A stretch of DNA of 35,185 bases from Methylotenera sp. Lineage in GTDB: Bacteria; Pseudomonadota; Gammaproteobacteria; Burkholderiales; Methylophilaceae. Under the pieces are notes generated by a model, which saw only the letters and a program-made list of their open reading frames with translations, had not been told where the DNA came from and did not search any database. Shown here piece by piece: positions 22,142-32,227 of this stretch (position 1 is the stretch's first letter; each line of letters begins with the position of its first letter). Location of the stretch: the NCBI GenBank assembly GCA_014378845.1, contig JACMNB010000050.1, positions 1 through 35,185 of the forward strand, read 5' to 3'. A program made the position numbers and the translations under genes.

Positions 22142-23200
22142 ATGAATCACAAAACCAATCGCAGAATCATGCCATTGTTAGCGTTAGCTGGCTTAACCAT
22201 ACTGGCTTTTATTGTAATTATGCCATTTTTAGTGCCGCTAGCATGGGCAGGCATATTAAGTTATGCCTCTTGGCCAATCGCAACAAAGATAAGGACTTTT
22301 TGCAAGGGTCGGGATACTTTAGCAGCGGCAATTGCCACCACTTTGGCAGCGCTAATGCTGTTTATACCACTTATTTGGCTGGCATGGCTGGCGCAAAAAG
22401 AGCTTTCGACTGTTTACCCTGCGTTACAAATTTTTTTGGCCGAGCCCTTGCACGTGCCAGAAAGCTTAAACAGTACGCCGTGGCTTGGCGATTGGTTAAA
22501 GCAGCAGGTCATACTGGCTAATACCCAAGGCATTACTGGCGCATTAACAGCTTGGCTAGCCAGCCACAGCAATGACATTGCCACATTGGCGGGCGGCGTT
22601 GGTAAAAACGTAGTCAAATTATTATTTGTAGTGATTATCTTGTTTTTCTTTTACCGGGATGGCGCAAGAATCGTGACTGAGCTCCGCCATGTGTTAGTGC
22701 GTTTTATTGGCCCACAAGCGCACGATTACTTGCACGCGGCTGGCACCACCACGCGCGCTGTAGTGTACGGCGTGCTGTTGACCGCATTGGTGCAAGGCGC
22801 AGCGGCTGGGCTTGGCTATTGGGCTGCAGGTTTATCCGCACCCATTATTTTTGGAGTAATTACTGCTATCCTTGCACTCATTCCATTTTGTACGCCGCTG
22901 GCTTGGGGTTCTGCAGGCTTGTGGTTGTTAATTCAAGGTCATACGGCAGAGGCCATAGGCGTTTGGATTTGGGGCGCTGCAGTCATAAGCCAGCTTGATA
23001 ATATACTGCGGCCAATTTTTATTAGTAGTATTAGCCCAATTCCATTTTTATTGGTGCTGTTTGGCGTATTGGGTGGATTGTTAGCGTTTGGCTTAGTTGG
23101 CCTATTTGTAGGGCCAATTATTCTCACCGTAGCACGGGCGGTGTGGAATGAATGGACTGCGCACTTAAACAATGGTCTCAACGAAGATAGCGCTATTTAA
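22142..23200 (+). CDS. AI-2E family transporter (YdiK/PerM-like)
   Basis: A 352-residue inner-membrane protein of the AI-2E transporter (UPF0118) family with about eight membrane segments. Hallmarks are the N-terminal LVPLAWAGILSYASWPI, the central VVIILFFFYRDGARI, and the C-terminal YWAAGLSAPIIFGVITAIL with QLDNILRPIFIS and LLVLFGVLGGLLAFGLVGLFVGP. E. coli TqsA exports autoinducer-2, but other members are Na+(Li+)/H+ antiporters. Given the nhaR-type regulator nearby, an ion-exchange role is an attractive inference. It starts 6 bp after the yqhA-like gene. Confidence 0.88.
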   Translation: MNHKTNRRIMPLLALAGLTILAFIVIMPFLVPLAWAGILSYASWPIATKIRTFCKGRDTLAAAIATTLAALMLFIPLIWLAWLAQKELSTVYPALQIFLAEPLHVPESLNSTPWLGDWLKQQVILANTQGITGALTAWLASHSNDIATLAGGVGKNVVKLLFVVIILFFFYRDGARIVTELRHVLVRFIGPQAHDYLHAAGTTTRAVVYGVLLTALVQGAAAGLGYWAAGLSAPIIFGVITAILALIPFCTPLAWGSAGLWLLIQGHTAEAIGVWIWGAAVISQLDNILRPIFISSISPIPFLLVLFGVLGGLLAFGLVGLFVGPIILTVARAVWNEWTAHLNNGLNEDSAI

Positions 23201-23237
23201 CAGTGTGAAAGCGCTAATGCCACTAATCAATCAACGC

Positions 23238-23243
23238 TATAAT
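23238..23243 (+). promoter_or_regulatory. Candidate -10 element of the TerC-type gene
   Basis: TATAAT, a perfect consensus -10, lies 20 bases before ATG 23263 in the 62-bp gap after the AI-2E-family gene. No convincing -35 hexamer is seen at 17 bp. It indicates that the TerC-type gene can be transcribed on its own. The gap is too small for a yybP-ykoY-type manganese riboswitch. Confidence 0.45.
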
Positions 23244-23262
23244 TTTCATAAAGGCGCGATAA

Positions 23263-24240
23263 ATGGGTGAATTACCAGTAGTAAACGGCCTGCAAACCAT
23301 CGCCACTGGGTGGATGTGGGCAGGTTTTGGCCTGTTTGTAATTGCCATGCTAGCCTTAGATTTATTGATGCTGGGGCATAAAGGCGCCCATAAAGTGGGT
23401 GCAAAAGAAGCACTAACTTGGTCGCTTATTTGGTTTGCAATGGCTTTTCTTTTTGGAGCAGGCTTATGGTTTTGGCTAGACCATAGTGCAAACCGCGAGT
23501 TAGCCAATAGCAAAACCATGGAATATTTAACTGGTTATTTGCTAGAAAAAACCTTGGCAATGGATAATATTTTTGTCTTTGTGATGATTTTTAGCTATTT
23601 TGCGGTGCCGCTGCAATTTCAAAAACGCGTGTTGGTGTATGGCGTGCTGGGCGCAATTATTTTACGCGCGCTGATGATTGGGCTGGGCGCGTGGCTTATT
23701 TCGCAATTTCATTGGGTGCTGTATATTTTTGGCGCATTTTTGTTTATTACTGGTGTAAAAATGCTTATTTTTGCCGACCACGAACCAAATCTAGCCAATA
23801 ATCCGCTATTAAAATGGCTTAAAAATCACATGCGCGTCACCGATGAATATCACGAGGACAAGTTTTGGGTGAAAATTAACGGTGTGCGCTGGTTTACGCC
23901 AATGTTTTTAGTGCTGATTCTAATTGAGCTGTCAGACGTGATTTTTGCTATGGATAGTATTCCCGCTATTTTTGCGATTACTAATGACCCGTTTATCGTC
24001 TTTACATCCAATATTTTCGCCATTTTAGGCCTTCGTGCGCTGTACTTTTTATTGGCTGATATGGCTAATCGCTTTCATTTGCTTAAATATGGTTTGGCTG
24101 TGGTGCTGGTGTTTGTGGGCATAAAAATGTTGATTGTACATTGGTATAAAATTCCTGTTGCCATGTCTTTAGCGGTTGTGGCGGGGGTGCTTGCCACCAG
24201 CATTTTATTAAGCATGCTCACCACGCGCAAGCTAAAGTAA
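23263..24240 (+). CDS. TerC family membrane protein (Alx-like)
   Basis: A 325-residue inner-membrane protein of the TerC family with about nine helices. Conserved acidic membrane motifs are visible: LLEKTLAMDNIFVFVMIF and, in the second half, LIELSDVIFAMDSIPAIFAI. A charged cytoplasmic loop (WLKNHMRVTDEYHEDKFWVK) joins the two halves. Size and layout match Alx, which in E. coli exports manganese and responds to alkaline pH; tellurite-resistance TerC is a relative. It sits downstream of an AI-2E-family transporter and upstream of kup. Confidence 0.88.
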   Translation: MGELPVVNGLQTIATGWMWAGFGLFVIAMLALDLLMLGHKGAHKVGAKEALTWSLIWFAMAFLFGAGLWFWLDHSANRELANSKTMEYLTGYLLEKTLAMDNIFVFVMIFSYFAVPLQFQKRVLVYGVLGAIILRALMIGLGAWLISQFHWVLYIFGAFLFITGVKMLIFADHEPNLANNPLLKWLKNHMRVTDEYHEDKFWVKINGVRWFTPMFLVLILIELSDVIFAMDSIPAIFAITNDPFIVFTSNIFAILGLRALYFLLADMANRFHLLKYGLAVVLVFVGIKMLIVHWYKIPVAMSLAVVAGVLATSILLSMLTTRKLK

Positions 24241-24256
24241 CGCATTAACCACATAA

Positions 24257-24295
24257 AATAGCCCATAAATTATTATAAAATCTAGCAGGGCTATT
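24257..24295. promoter_or_regulatory. Inverted repeat in the terC-kup interval
   Basis: AATAGCCC (24257-24264) and GGGCTATT (24288-24295) are exact inverted copies enclosing a 23-bp AT-rich loop that includes TTATAAAAT, a possible -10. There is no run of T directly after, so it is not a standard terminator. It lies in the 125-bp gap upstream of kup. Confidence 0.35.
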
Positions 24296-24365
24296 GGTTT
24301 GTGTCTTTATTTGATTGATAATAACCAATTGCATTAAAAACCAGTCTAATTAAAAAAACAGCCTA

Positions 24366-26249
24366 ATGGAAAACAATCAAATTCACAAACCTGCCCTGCC
24401 CGTTATGGCGCTTGCCGCGCTAGGTGTTGTATTTGGCGATATTGGCACCAGCCCGCTTTACACCATGAAAGAGGTTTTTTTGGCGGGGCATCATCCGCTG
24501 ACACTTAACGCAGCTAATGTTTACGGCATTTTATCGCTTATAACTTGGGCGCTTATCATTATTGTTTCTATCAAATATGTGGCGTTTATTATGCGCGCCG
24601 ATAACCGTGGTGAAGGCGGTATCATGGCGCTTTTAGCGCTTGCCAGTCGCAATCAAGAGGGCAATAAAAAGAAACAGCGTTACATTATGTTATTGGGAAT
24701 TTTGGGCGCATGTATGTTTTATGCCGACGGGATGATTACGCCAGCCATTTCTGTTTTATCTGCGGTAGAAGGTTTAGAAATTGCCGCACCAAATTTGCAC
24801 GAATTTATAGTGCCAATTACTCTAATCGTGTTATTTGGTTTATTTTGGGCCCAAAGCAAAGGCACTGCCGTAGTAGGCGCGTTTTTTGGGCCGATAATGC
24901 TGGTATGGTTTGGCACACTTGCGGTGCTTGGTATCATTAATATTTTGCACGATGCCAGCATTTTATCTGCGCTTAACCCCATGTATGGCGTGCATTTTTT
25001 CGCCAATCAACCATGGGTGGCATTCGTTTCACTTGGCTCAGTAGTACTAGCAGTGACGGGAGCTGAGGCCTTGTATGCCGACATGGGGCATTTTGGGCGC
25101 TTTCCTATTCGATTGGCTTGGTTTGGTTTTGTTTTGCCATCTTTGCTGCTCAATTATTTTGGTCAAGGCGCATTGTTGTTGCACAACGCTACCGCCATTC
25201 AAAATCCGTTTTATTTACTGGCTCCAGAATGGTTGCTAATTCCGCTTATTTTATTGGCGACAATCTCGACAGTAATTGCCAGCCAAGCTGTTATTACGGG
25301 TGCTTTTTCAATATCGCGCCAAGCTTTGCAGCTTGGTTATTTGCCGCGTATGCATATTCAGCATACGTCTGAAAGCGAGCAAGGCCAAGTATATATGCCA
25401 CGTATTAATTGGGGCTTAATGGTGGCTACCATGGTATTGGTAGTCGGTTTTGGCAGTTCTGGTAAATTAGCCGCTGCTTACGGCATTGCAGTAACTGGCA
25501 ATATGGTCATGACTACATTATTAGCATCTATTGTATTTAGAGAGATTTGGCGTTGGAGTAAATTTAAGACTGTAATACTTGTTACTTTGTTTTTGGTCAT
25601 TGATTTTGCGTTTTTTGGTGCAAGTTTACTCAAAATACCAGATGGCGGTTGGGTGCCATTGCTGGTTGGTACTATTATATTTGTATTAATGCTCACGTGG
25701 AAAAATGGCCGTTCTATGGTCTACACCCGCTTAAAAGCTGATGCAATGGCTATTGAGTCGTTTATTGAGGCCATTGGCGCGCACCCGCCGCCGCGCGTGC
25801 CTGGCACGGCATTATTTATGACGCCAAACCCTGAAGGTGTGCCGCACGCCATGTTGCATAACCTAAAACACAACAAAGTGCTGCACGAAAAAGTGGTGAT
25901 TGCCACGGTTAAATTTTTGGATATTCCTCATACCAACCTTGATGAACGCGTGAGTGTTGAGGCGCTACCTTACGAGTTTTATCGCGTCACGGTTAAATAT
26001 GGCTTTAAAGATGAGCCAGATTTGCCGCGCGATTTGGCCTTGTGCGCCAAATATGGCCTAAGCATAGATGCCATGGACACCTCTTATTTTATTGGTAAAG
26101 AAAGCCTTATCGCCAGCCACAAAACGGGAATGGCCTATTGGCGCAAAAAAATCTTTATTGGGTTATTTCGCACCGCCGAAAGCATTACCAATCAATTTAA
26201 ACTACCGCCTAATCGCGTTGTTGAGCTAGGCTCGCAGCTGATGATTTAG
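24366..26249 (+). CDS. kup: Kup-type potassium uptake protein
   Basis: A 627-residue K+/H+ symporter of the KUP/HAK family: about twelve membrane helices in residues 12-455, then a cytoplasmic C-terminal domain. Family motifs are clear: LGVVFGDIGTSPLYTMKEVF, DNRGEGGIMALLAL, YADGMITPAISVLSAVEGLE, TGAEALYADMGHFG and the C-terminal TPNPEGVPHAMLHNLKHNKVLHE, where EGVPHAML is usual. Length equals E. coli Kup (622). ATG 24366 lacks a strong ribosome site. Kup takes up K+ at low turgor or acidic pH, fitting the preceding ion-transport genes. Confidence 0.96.
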   Translation: MENNQIHKPALPVMALAALGVVFGDIGTSPLYTMKEVFLAGHHPLTLNAANVYGILSLITWALIIIVSIKYVAFIMRADNRGEGGIMALLALASRNQEGNKKKQRYIMLLGILGACMFYADGMITPAISVLSAVEGLEIAAPNLHEFIVPITLIVLFGLFWAQSKGTAVVGAFFGPIMLVWFGTLAVLGIINILHDASILSALNPMYGVHFFANQPWVAFVSLGSVVLAVTGAEALYADMGHFGRFPIRLAWFGFVLPSLLLNYFGQGALLLHNATAIQNPFYLLAPEWLLIPLILLATISTVIASQAVITGAFSISRQALQLGYLPRMHIQHTSESEQGQVYMPRINWGLMVATMVLVVGFGSSGKLAAAYGIAVTGNMVMTTLLASIVFREIWRWSKFKTVILVTLFLVIDFAFFGASLLKIPDGGWVPLLVGTIIFVLMLTWKNGRSMVYTRLKADAMAIESFIEAIGAHPPPRVPGTALFMTPNPEGVPHAMLHNLKHNKVLHEKVVIATVKFLDIPHTNLDERVSVEALPYEFYRVTVKYGFKDEPDLPRDLALCAKYGLSIDAMDTSYFIGKESLIASHKTGMAYWRKKIFIGLFRTAESITNQFKLPPNRVVELGSQLMI

Positions 26250-26331
26250 CTAATTGCTGCGTACAGGTAATTAGCGAGTTGGTCATACTGCAAAAATAAA
26301 TTAAACTTTTTTAAACCTTATGCGTTATGCA

Positions 26332-26355
26332 ATACTAATATTCATACTAATATTG
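26332..26355 (+). repeat. 12-bp direct repeat upstream of the M48 protease gene
   Basis: ATACTAATATTC followed directly by ATACTAATATTG, ending 14 bp before the start codon; GATGAGGA follows as the ribosome site. It probably lies in the leader or promoter. Confidence 0.6.
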
Positions 26356-26369
26356 ATGAGGAATTAATC

Positions 26370-27245
26370 ATGAAAATGACAGAAAAAATATCAGCAAAAA
26401 CATCTGCAAAAACACCCGCAAAAGCATCTGCAAAAACATTAATCATGGCCGTATTAGTGGCTTCCAGCCTAGGGCTTGCAGGCTGCGCCACCACCACTAA
26501 AGATAGCGTCTCAGGCGTCAAACGCTCTCAGTTTATGCTTTTGCCTTCTGGCTCTGTGGATAAAATGTCGGCGCAAGCTTATGCGCAAACGCTTGGTGAA
26601 GACAAAAAGAAAAACACCTTAAATGCTGACCCCGCACAGTTAGCGCGTGTGCGCACGATTTCTAACCGATTAATTGCCCAAGTGGGCGTGTTTCGCCCAG
26701 ACGCAGTGAATTGGAATTGGGAAGTGAACGTTGAAAAAAACGATCAGCTAAACGCTTATTGCATGCCTGGCGGCAAAATCATGGTGCTGTCTGGCATGAG
26801 GGATAAATTGAAAGCCACCGACGACGAGTTGGGCGCGGTGATTGGCCACGAAATTTCGCATGCCTTACGTGAACATGGGCGCGAGCGCATGAGTCAAGCT
26901 TATGTGCAACAGTTTGGTTTGCAAGCGCTGGCATCCTTTGTAACAGGCTCTGCAGGCGCGGTACTGGCACAAGGCGCTGGTATGGGCTCGCAACTGTTTT
27001 TCTCGCTGCCTAACGGGCGCGAGCAAGAACGCGAAGCCGACAAAATGGGCTTAGAATTGGCTGCCCGCGCGGGCTATAACCCAGATGCAGCAGTCACTTT
27101 GTGGGAGAAAATGAGCGCGATGAATAAAGGCGCGCCACCCGAATTTTTAAGCACTCACCCCGCTAGCGCAAACCGTATTGCCGATTTAAAAGCGTTGGCA
27201 CCAAAAGTAAGGCCTCTTTACGAAGCCGCAAAAGCTGGTAAGTAA
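26370..27245 (+). CDS. M48 family metalloprotease lipoprotein (LoiP/YcaL-like)
   Basis: A 291-residue zinc metalloprotease. The lipobox is LAGC with lipidated Cys39, so the protein is anchored in the envelope. Zinc ligands H160 and H164 with catalytic E161 are in GHEISHALREHG; the third ligand is E222 in EREADKMG. Such proteins (E. coli LoiP, BepA, YcaL) cleave misassembled outer-membrane proteins. The signal peptide has an unusually long n-region (residues 1-23) made of four SAKT-like units. ATG 26370 has GATGAGGA upstream; a later start at residue 26 (IMAVL) would lack positive charges. Probably a stand-alone unit ended by the terminator at 27332. Confidence 0.9.
   Translation: MKMTEKISAKTSAKTPAKASAKTLIMAVLVASSLGLAGCATTTKDSVSGVKRSQFMLLPSGSVDKMSAQAYAQTLGEDKKKNTLNADPAQLARVRTISNRLIAQVGVFRPDAVNWNWEVNVEKNDQLNAYCMPGGKIMVLSGMRDKLKATDDELGAVIGHEISHALREHGRERMSQAYVQQFGLQALASFVTGSAGAVLAQGAGMGSQLFFSLPNGREQEREADKMGLELAARAGYNPDAAVTLWEKMSAMNKGAPPEFLSTHPASANRIADLKALAPKVRPLYEAAKAGK
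26391..26438 (+). repeat. Four 12-bp tandem repeats within the M48 signal sequence
   Basis: Units TCAGCAAAAACA, TCTGCAAAAACA, CCCGCAAAAGCA, TCTGCAAAAACA encode four copies of (S/P)AK(T/A). Being a multiple of three, unit gain or loss would keep the frame while changing the length and charge of the signal n-region. Confidence 0.85.
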
Positions 27246-27255
27246 ACAAACGCTG

Positions 27256-27275
27256 TCATCCTGAACTGGATTAAG
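27256..27275. repeat. Single remnant of a subfamily-B REP arm
   Basis: GTCATCCTGAACTGGATTAA is followed by GGATCT, resembling one arm of the 4814 element with an altered core. No inverted partner is seen. Confidence 0.4.
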
Positions 27276-27298
27276 GATCTTGTTAAACACTCCACCAG

Positions 27299-27319
27299 AT
27301 TGCGGGCCTCGCCCGCAAT
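27299..27319. repeat. GC-rich hairpin
   Basis: ATTGCGGGC, loop CTC, GCCCGCAAT: a perfect 9-bp stem in the 3' region of the M48 gene, upstream of the terminator. It may stabilise the transcript end. Confidence 0.6.
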
Positions 27320-27331
27320 AGCATCAAAAAT

Positions 27332-27365
27332 AAGCGCGTACTCATTACGCGCTTTTTTGTTTTTG
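27332..27365 (+). terminator. Rho-independent terminator after the M48 gene
   Basis: AAGCGCGTA, loop CTCAT, TACGCGCTT, then a T-rich tract (TTTTGTTTTT): a perfect 9-bp GC-rich stem with a uridine tail. It ends the protease transcript before dapD. Confidence 0.85.
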
Positions 27366-27384
27366 GTGATTCAGCGATATAGGT

Positions 27385-27390
27385 TAAAAT
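27385..27390 (+). promoter_or_regulatory. Candidate -10 element of dapD
   Basis: TAAAAT lies 38 bases before the dapD start, after the terminator. TTGGTG at 27363-27368 gives a 16-bp spacer to a weak -35. The same GTTAAAAT pattern lies before the genes at 10714 and 30693. Confidence 0.4.
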
Positions 27391-27427
27391 AACGTTTTTC
27401 GATTAACCAACCTTATTTGAGAGCCTC

Positions 27428-28255
27428 ATGGATCCACGTCAAAGCATTATCGAAGCCGCATTTGAAGACCGCGCCAACATCAACCCTGCCAACGCTTCTG
27501 CCGAATTAAAATCAACCGTTGCATCGCTGATTGGCGAATTAGATGCTGGCACATTGCGCGTGGCTACCCGCATTGGCGACACCCAAAACTGGGAAACACA
27601 TCAATGGCTAAAAATGGCGGTGTTGCTTTCATTTCGTTTAAAAGATAATGTACTTATGGACGATGGCGTGACTAAATACTTCGACAAAGTACCGCCAAAA
27701 TTTGCTGATTACACCGAAGAAGATTTTAAAGCAGGCGGTTTTCGCGTAGTGCCAAACGCGATTGTGCGTCGCGGCTCATTTATCGGTAAAAATGCGGTAT
27801 TAATGCCAAGCTATGTCAATATTGGCGCATATGTGGGCGAAGGCACGATGGTAGACACGTGGGCAACGGTTGGTTCTTGCGCGCAAATTGGTAAAAATGT
27901 GCATTTAAGCGGCGGCGTTGGTATTGGTGGCGTGCTAGAGCCAGTGCAAGCTGGCCCTACTATTATTGGCGACAATTGTTTTGTCGGCGCGCGTTCTGAG
28001 GTAGTTGAAGGCGTAGTGGTAGAAGATAACTGCGTCATTTCGATGGGCGTATATATCGGCCAAAGCACCAAAATTTATGACCGCGAAACAGGCGAGGTTT
28101 TTTATGGCCGCGTACCTGCCGGCTCTGTTGTGGTTGCTGGCAATTTACCTTCAAAAGATGGCAGTTACAGCTTATATTGTGCTGTGATTGTTAAAAAAGT
28201 AGACGCTAAAACACTCGGCAAAGTTGGCATTAACGAATTACTACGTGGTATTTAA
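27428..28255 (+). CDS. dapD: Tetrahydrodipicolinate N-succinyltransferase
   Basis: A 275-residue enzyme that succinylates tetrahydrodipicolinate with succinyl-CoA in the lysine/meso-diaminopimelate pathway. The N-terminal helical domain ([17 protein letters not shown]...) leads into a left-handed beta-helix of hexapeptide repeats (residues about 110-215: [35 protein letters not shown]). The C-terminal block [25 protein letters not shown] is typical. Length equals E. coli DapD (274). GAGAG precedes ATG 27428. dapE of the same pathway lies 2.8 kb downstream, separated by a GGDEF-EAL gene. Confidence 0.96.
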   Translation: MDPRQSIIEAAFEDRANINPANASAELKSTVASLIGELDAGTLRVATRIGDTQNWETHQWLKMAVLLSFRLKDNVLMDDGVTKYFDKVPPKFADYTEEDFKAGGFRVVPNAIVRRGSFIGKNAVLMPSYVNIGAYVGEGTMVDTWATVGSCAQIGKNVHLSGGVGIGGVLEPVQAGPTIIGDNCFVGARSEVVEGVVVEDNCVISMGVYIGQSTKIYDRETGEVFYGRVPAGSVVVAGNLPSKDGSYSLYCAVIVKKVDAKTLGKVGINELLRGI

Positions 28256-28378
28256 CTACTTATTGTTAGTAATTTAAAACTTTATAACAAAAGCGATGCA
28301 ATATTGACATCAATATAAGCTTCAAACATAACTCAAGTAGCTTTTATAGGCTACAACATCATAAAAAACCATAAAAGT

Positions 28379-28393
28379 TGACAATTATTGTCA
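28379..28393. promoter_or_regulatory. Perfect palindrome at the start of the GGDEF-EAL gene
   Basis: TGACAATTATTGTCA: 7-bp arms around one base. It overlaps a consensus-like TTGACA (28378-28383) and the possible TTG start at 28388. If translation begins at ATG 28400 it lies in the leader, where a repressor could act. Confidence 0.45.
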
Positions 28394-30643
28394 GCTAATA
28401 TGGTTTTTTTATTGGCCAAAAGGCTAATTTATACAGCTGGCATGATGGTTGCTTATAACCCCATAATTAATAAAATTTGGTTAATAACAATAAGATTGGC
28501 ACAGCAAATGTTTGATGGTTATAATTTTTGGTTAATATTTCTCTCGGTGCTGTTAACTAGCATTGCGCTATTTTATTCCTGTAATTTTATTCGGCGATTA
28601 TATTTATCTGCGCCTGCTGATAAAGTTGCCTTGTTGCCGCTTTATTCTATTACTATGGGTAGCATGTTGTTTTGTATACACAATTTAAATTGGGTAGCCA
28701 TGAATCCTCATGTTGGCTCAAAGCTATCAATACCAATGATGTCTGGCTCATTGTTCGCAGCTATTTTTGCAACGTTTAATATATTACATAACGCCAGCGA
28801 AAGGCACCTGCCTTTTACAACCTTGGTTAATCGGGGATTTATTGTTGGGCTAGCTAGCTATGCGATGTTCTATTTAAGCTTTGCCAGTTGGCAACCTAGC
28901 AACTCGATTTATCTGGATACCACTAATTTTTTTATTGCAATTTTTTCATCCACCGTTATTTGCGCAATTGCCGTCTTATATTATTTTAAAATGAAATCTT
29001 ATGAAAATAATCGCCCAATTTTCCTAAAAGCAACATTATCTTTAGGCGTTGGCCTGTTAATTGTTGTTTTACACTCCATTTTTAATACAACAATCATCAC
29101 GCAAGCACAAATATTAGCGACAACTGTGCACACTGTTAATAAGGGATTATTCGCAACAATATTTTCATCATTAATTGCATGCTTACTCGCACTCACGTTT
29201 ACGGCGCATCAATCTATAGAAAAATTTAAAGCAATCTTATCAAAACTCTATTTATCTGAAAGCCCTTCTGTTGACAATTTCAATGCAAAAGATGCACTTA
29301 CACAATTACCAAACAGACACGGTTTTGAAAGTCACTTAAACGCGGCGGTAAAACGGAGTGCGCGCCTCGGTAAAACAATTGCGCTGGCTTATATTGATTT
29401 AGATCACTTTAAACCAATTAATGATACTTACGGCCATCATATAGGTGATGCCGTGTTAGTGGCGGCTGCACAACGTTTAAACGCCACTGTGCGCGCTTGC
29501 GATTATGTGGCGCGTTTGGGCGGCGATGAGTTTGTGGCAATCATTGAAGATATTACTTTTGACGAAGACATTACGCCTATTATTAGCCGCTTAGTCAATT
29601 CGATTAAAGAAACATTTCACGTCGATAATCATCATATTGATATTTCATGTTCGGTTGGCGTTGCCGTTTACCCAGGCGATGGCGATATTCAAAAATTGAT
29701 TGTTTGCGCCGATGCTGCCATGTATAAAGCCAAAGAAAACGGTAAAAATCAATTTAAGTTTTTTGATGCTGCAATTGAATTGGCCTCTGACCAAATGCTA
29801 GAGATACGCAATGATTTGCGTCAAGCTATTGATAATCAAGAGTTTTTCTTACTTTTTCAGCCAAAAATTGATTGCAAAACTCAAAAACCAGTTGGCGCTG
29901 AGGCGCTTATTCGCTGGAATCATCCTTTAAGAGGCCAGTTATCACCCGATGCTTTTTTAGCTGCAGCTGAACGTTTTGGATTAATTGGCTATATCAACGA
30001 TTGGGTATTAGAAGAAACTTGCCGCACCATTCACCGCGCTAAAACTTTAGGCATCAACCTAAATCTATCGATTAACCTTGCGCACCAACAATTTCGCGAT
30101 GCGAATTTGGTGATTGATATTTTAAAAGTGATGCAGAGTTTCGATATTTCACAAAACAATTTAACATTTGAAATTAAAGAAACCATCGCTATTAATAATG
30201 AAATTTTATTTTTAACTTTGCTAGAAAATTTTAAGGATGCCAATATTAAAGTGGCACTTGACGACTTTGGTACGCACAATTTCAATTTAGGCTATTTACA
30301 AAAATTAAGCATTAATGAAGTAAAGTTAGACCGTGTATTTATCGCGCAAATGAATGATAGTAAATCCTCACACGCCATAGTGGATGCGGTGATTAGGCTG
30401 GCTCATGCGCTTAAACTGAATGTGGTAGCTGAAGGGGTAGAAACCGAAGCACAGCGTTGCGCATTAACTGAATTAGGCTGCAATCATATGCAAGGTTATT
30501 TGTTTTCTCAAGCCATTTCTGAAAAAAAACTAATGGCATTATTTATTCAAAATAATCTGTATTCTGATGCGTCAGGAACATACTTATTGTCCGATTTTCA
30601 CTATTCTTCAGTGACAACGGATGCAGCTAAAACATTAAATTAA
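28388..30643 (+). CDS. Membrane GGDEF-EAL protein with an MHYT-like sensor
   Basis: A 751-residue c-di-GMP enzyme. An N-terminal membrane region of about seven helices (residues 45-272) is followed by a diguanylate cyclase domain with intact GGDEF (378-382) and inhibitory I-site RACD (369-372). The EAL phosphodiesterase domain keeps EALIRW (505-510), SINLAHQ, FEIKET, VALDDFGT (622-629), VKLDR, AEGVET and QGYLFS, so both activities look possible. The membrane region resembles MHYT sensors in spacing, but the MHYT motifs are replaced (AMFYLSF near 159 and VLHSIF near 227). TTG 28388 is the longest start; ATG 28400 is equally plausible. It interrupts the dapD-dapE neighbourhood. Confidence 0.88.
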   Translation: MSANMVFLLAKRLIYTAGMMVAYNPIINKIWLITIRLAQQMFDGYNFWLIFLSVLLTSIALFYSCNFIRRLYLSAPADKVALLPLYSITMGSMLFCIHNLNWVAMNPHVGSKLSIPMMSGSLFAAIFATFNILHNASERHLPFTTLVNRGFIVGLASYAMFYLSFASWQPSNSIYLDTTNFFIAIFSSTVICAIAVLYYFKMKSYENNRPIFLKATLSLGVGLLIVVLHSIFNTTIITQAQILATTVHTVNKGLFATIFSSLIACLLALTFTAHQSIEKFKAILSKLYLSESPSVDNFNAKDALTQLPNRHGFESHLNAAVKRSARLGKTIALAYIDLDHFKPINDTYGHHIGDAVLVAAAQRLNATVRACDYVARLGGDEFVAIIEDITFDEDITPIISRLVNSIKETFHVDNHHIDISCSVGVAVYPGDGDIQKLIVCADAAMYKAKENGKNQFKFFDAAIELASDQMLEIRNDLRQAIDNQEFFLLFQPKIDCKTQKPVGAEALIRWNHPLRGQLSPDAFLAAAERFGLIGYINDWVLEETCRTIHRAKTLGINLNLSINLAHQQFRDANLVIDILKVMQSFDISQNNLTFEIKETIAINNEILFLTLLENFKDANIKVALDDFGTHNFNLGYLQKLSINEVKLDRVFIAQMNDSKSSHAIVDAVIRLAHALKLNVVAEGVETEAQRCALTELGCNHMQGYLFSQAISEKKLMALFIQNNLYSDASGTYLLSDFHYSSVTTDAAKTLN

Positions 30644-30676
30644 GCCTCGCTTTTGCCACAAGCTATTAGTAGTTGC

Positions 30677-30685
30677 TGTTAAAAT
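30677..30685 (+). promoter_or_regulatory. Extended -10 promoter of the yffB-dapE-(prmB) unit
   Basis: TGTTAAAAT matches the extended -10 form (TGnTAnAAT-like). The hexamer 30680-30685 lies only 7 bases before ATG 30693, so transcription would begin at or next to the start codon. Confidence 0.45.
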
Positions 30686-30692
30686 AGCGGTT

Positions 30693-32197
<1,505 letters not shown>

Positions 32198-32227
32198 AGA
32201 ATATATAAAAATGAAGCACCATACCCT

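Noticed and set aside
23201-23262. Manganese (yybP-ykoY) riboswitch before the TerC-type gene
   Set aside because: Only 62 bp with a -10 inside it, too short and without the conserved helices.
26249-26275. Terminator after kup
   Set aside because: GCTAATT and AATTAGC pair, but the loop is long and no T run follows; too weak to call.
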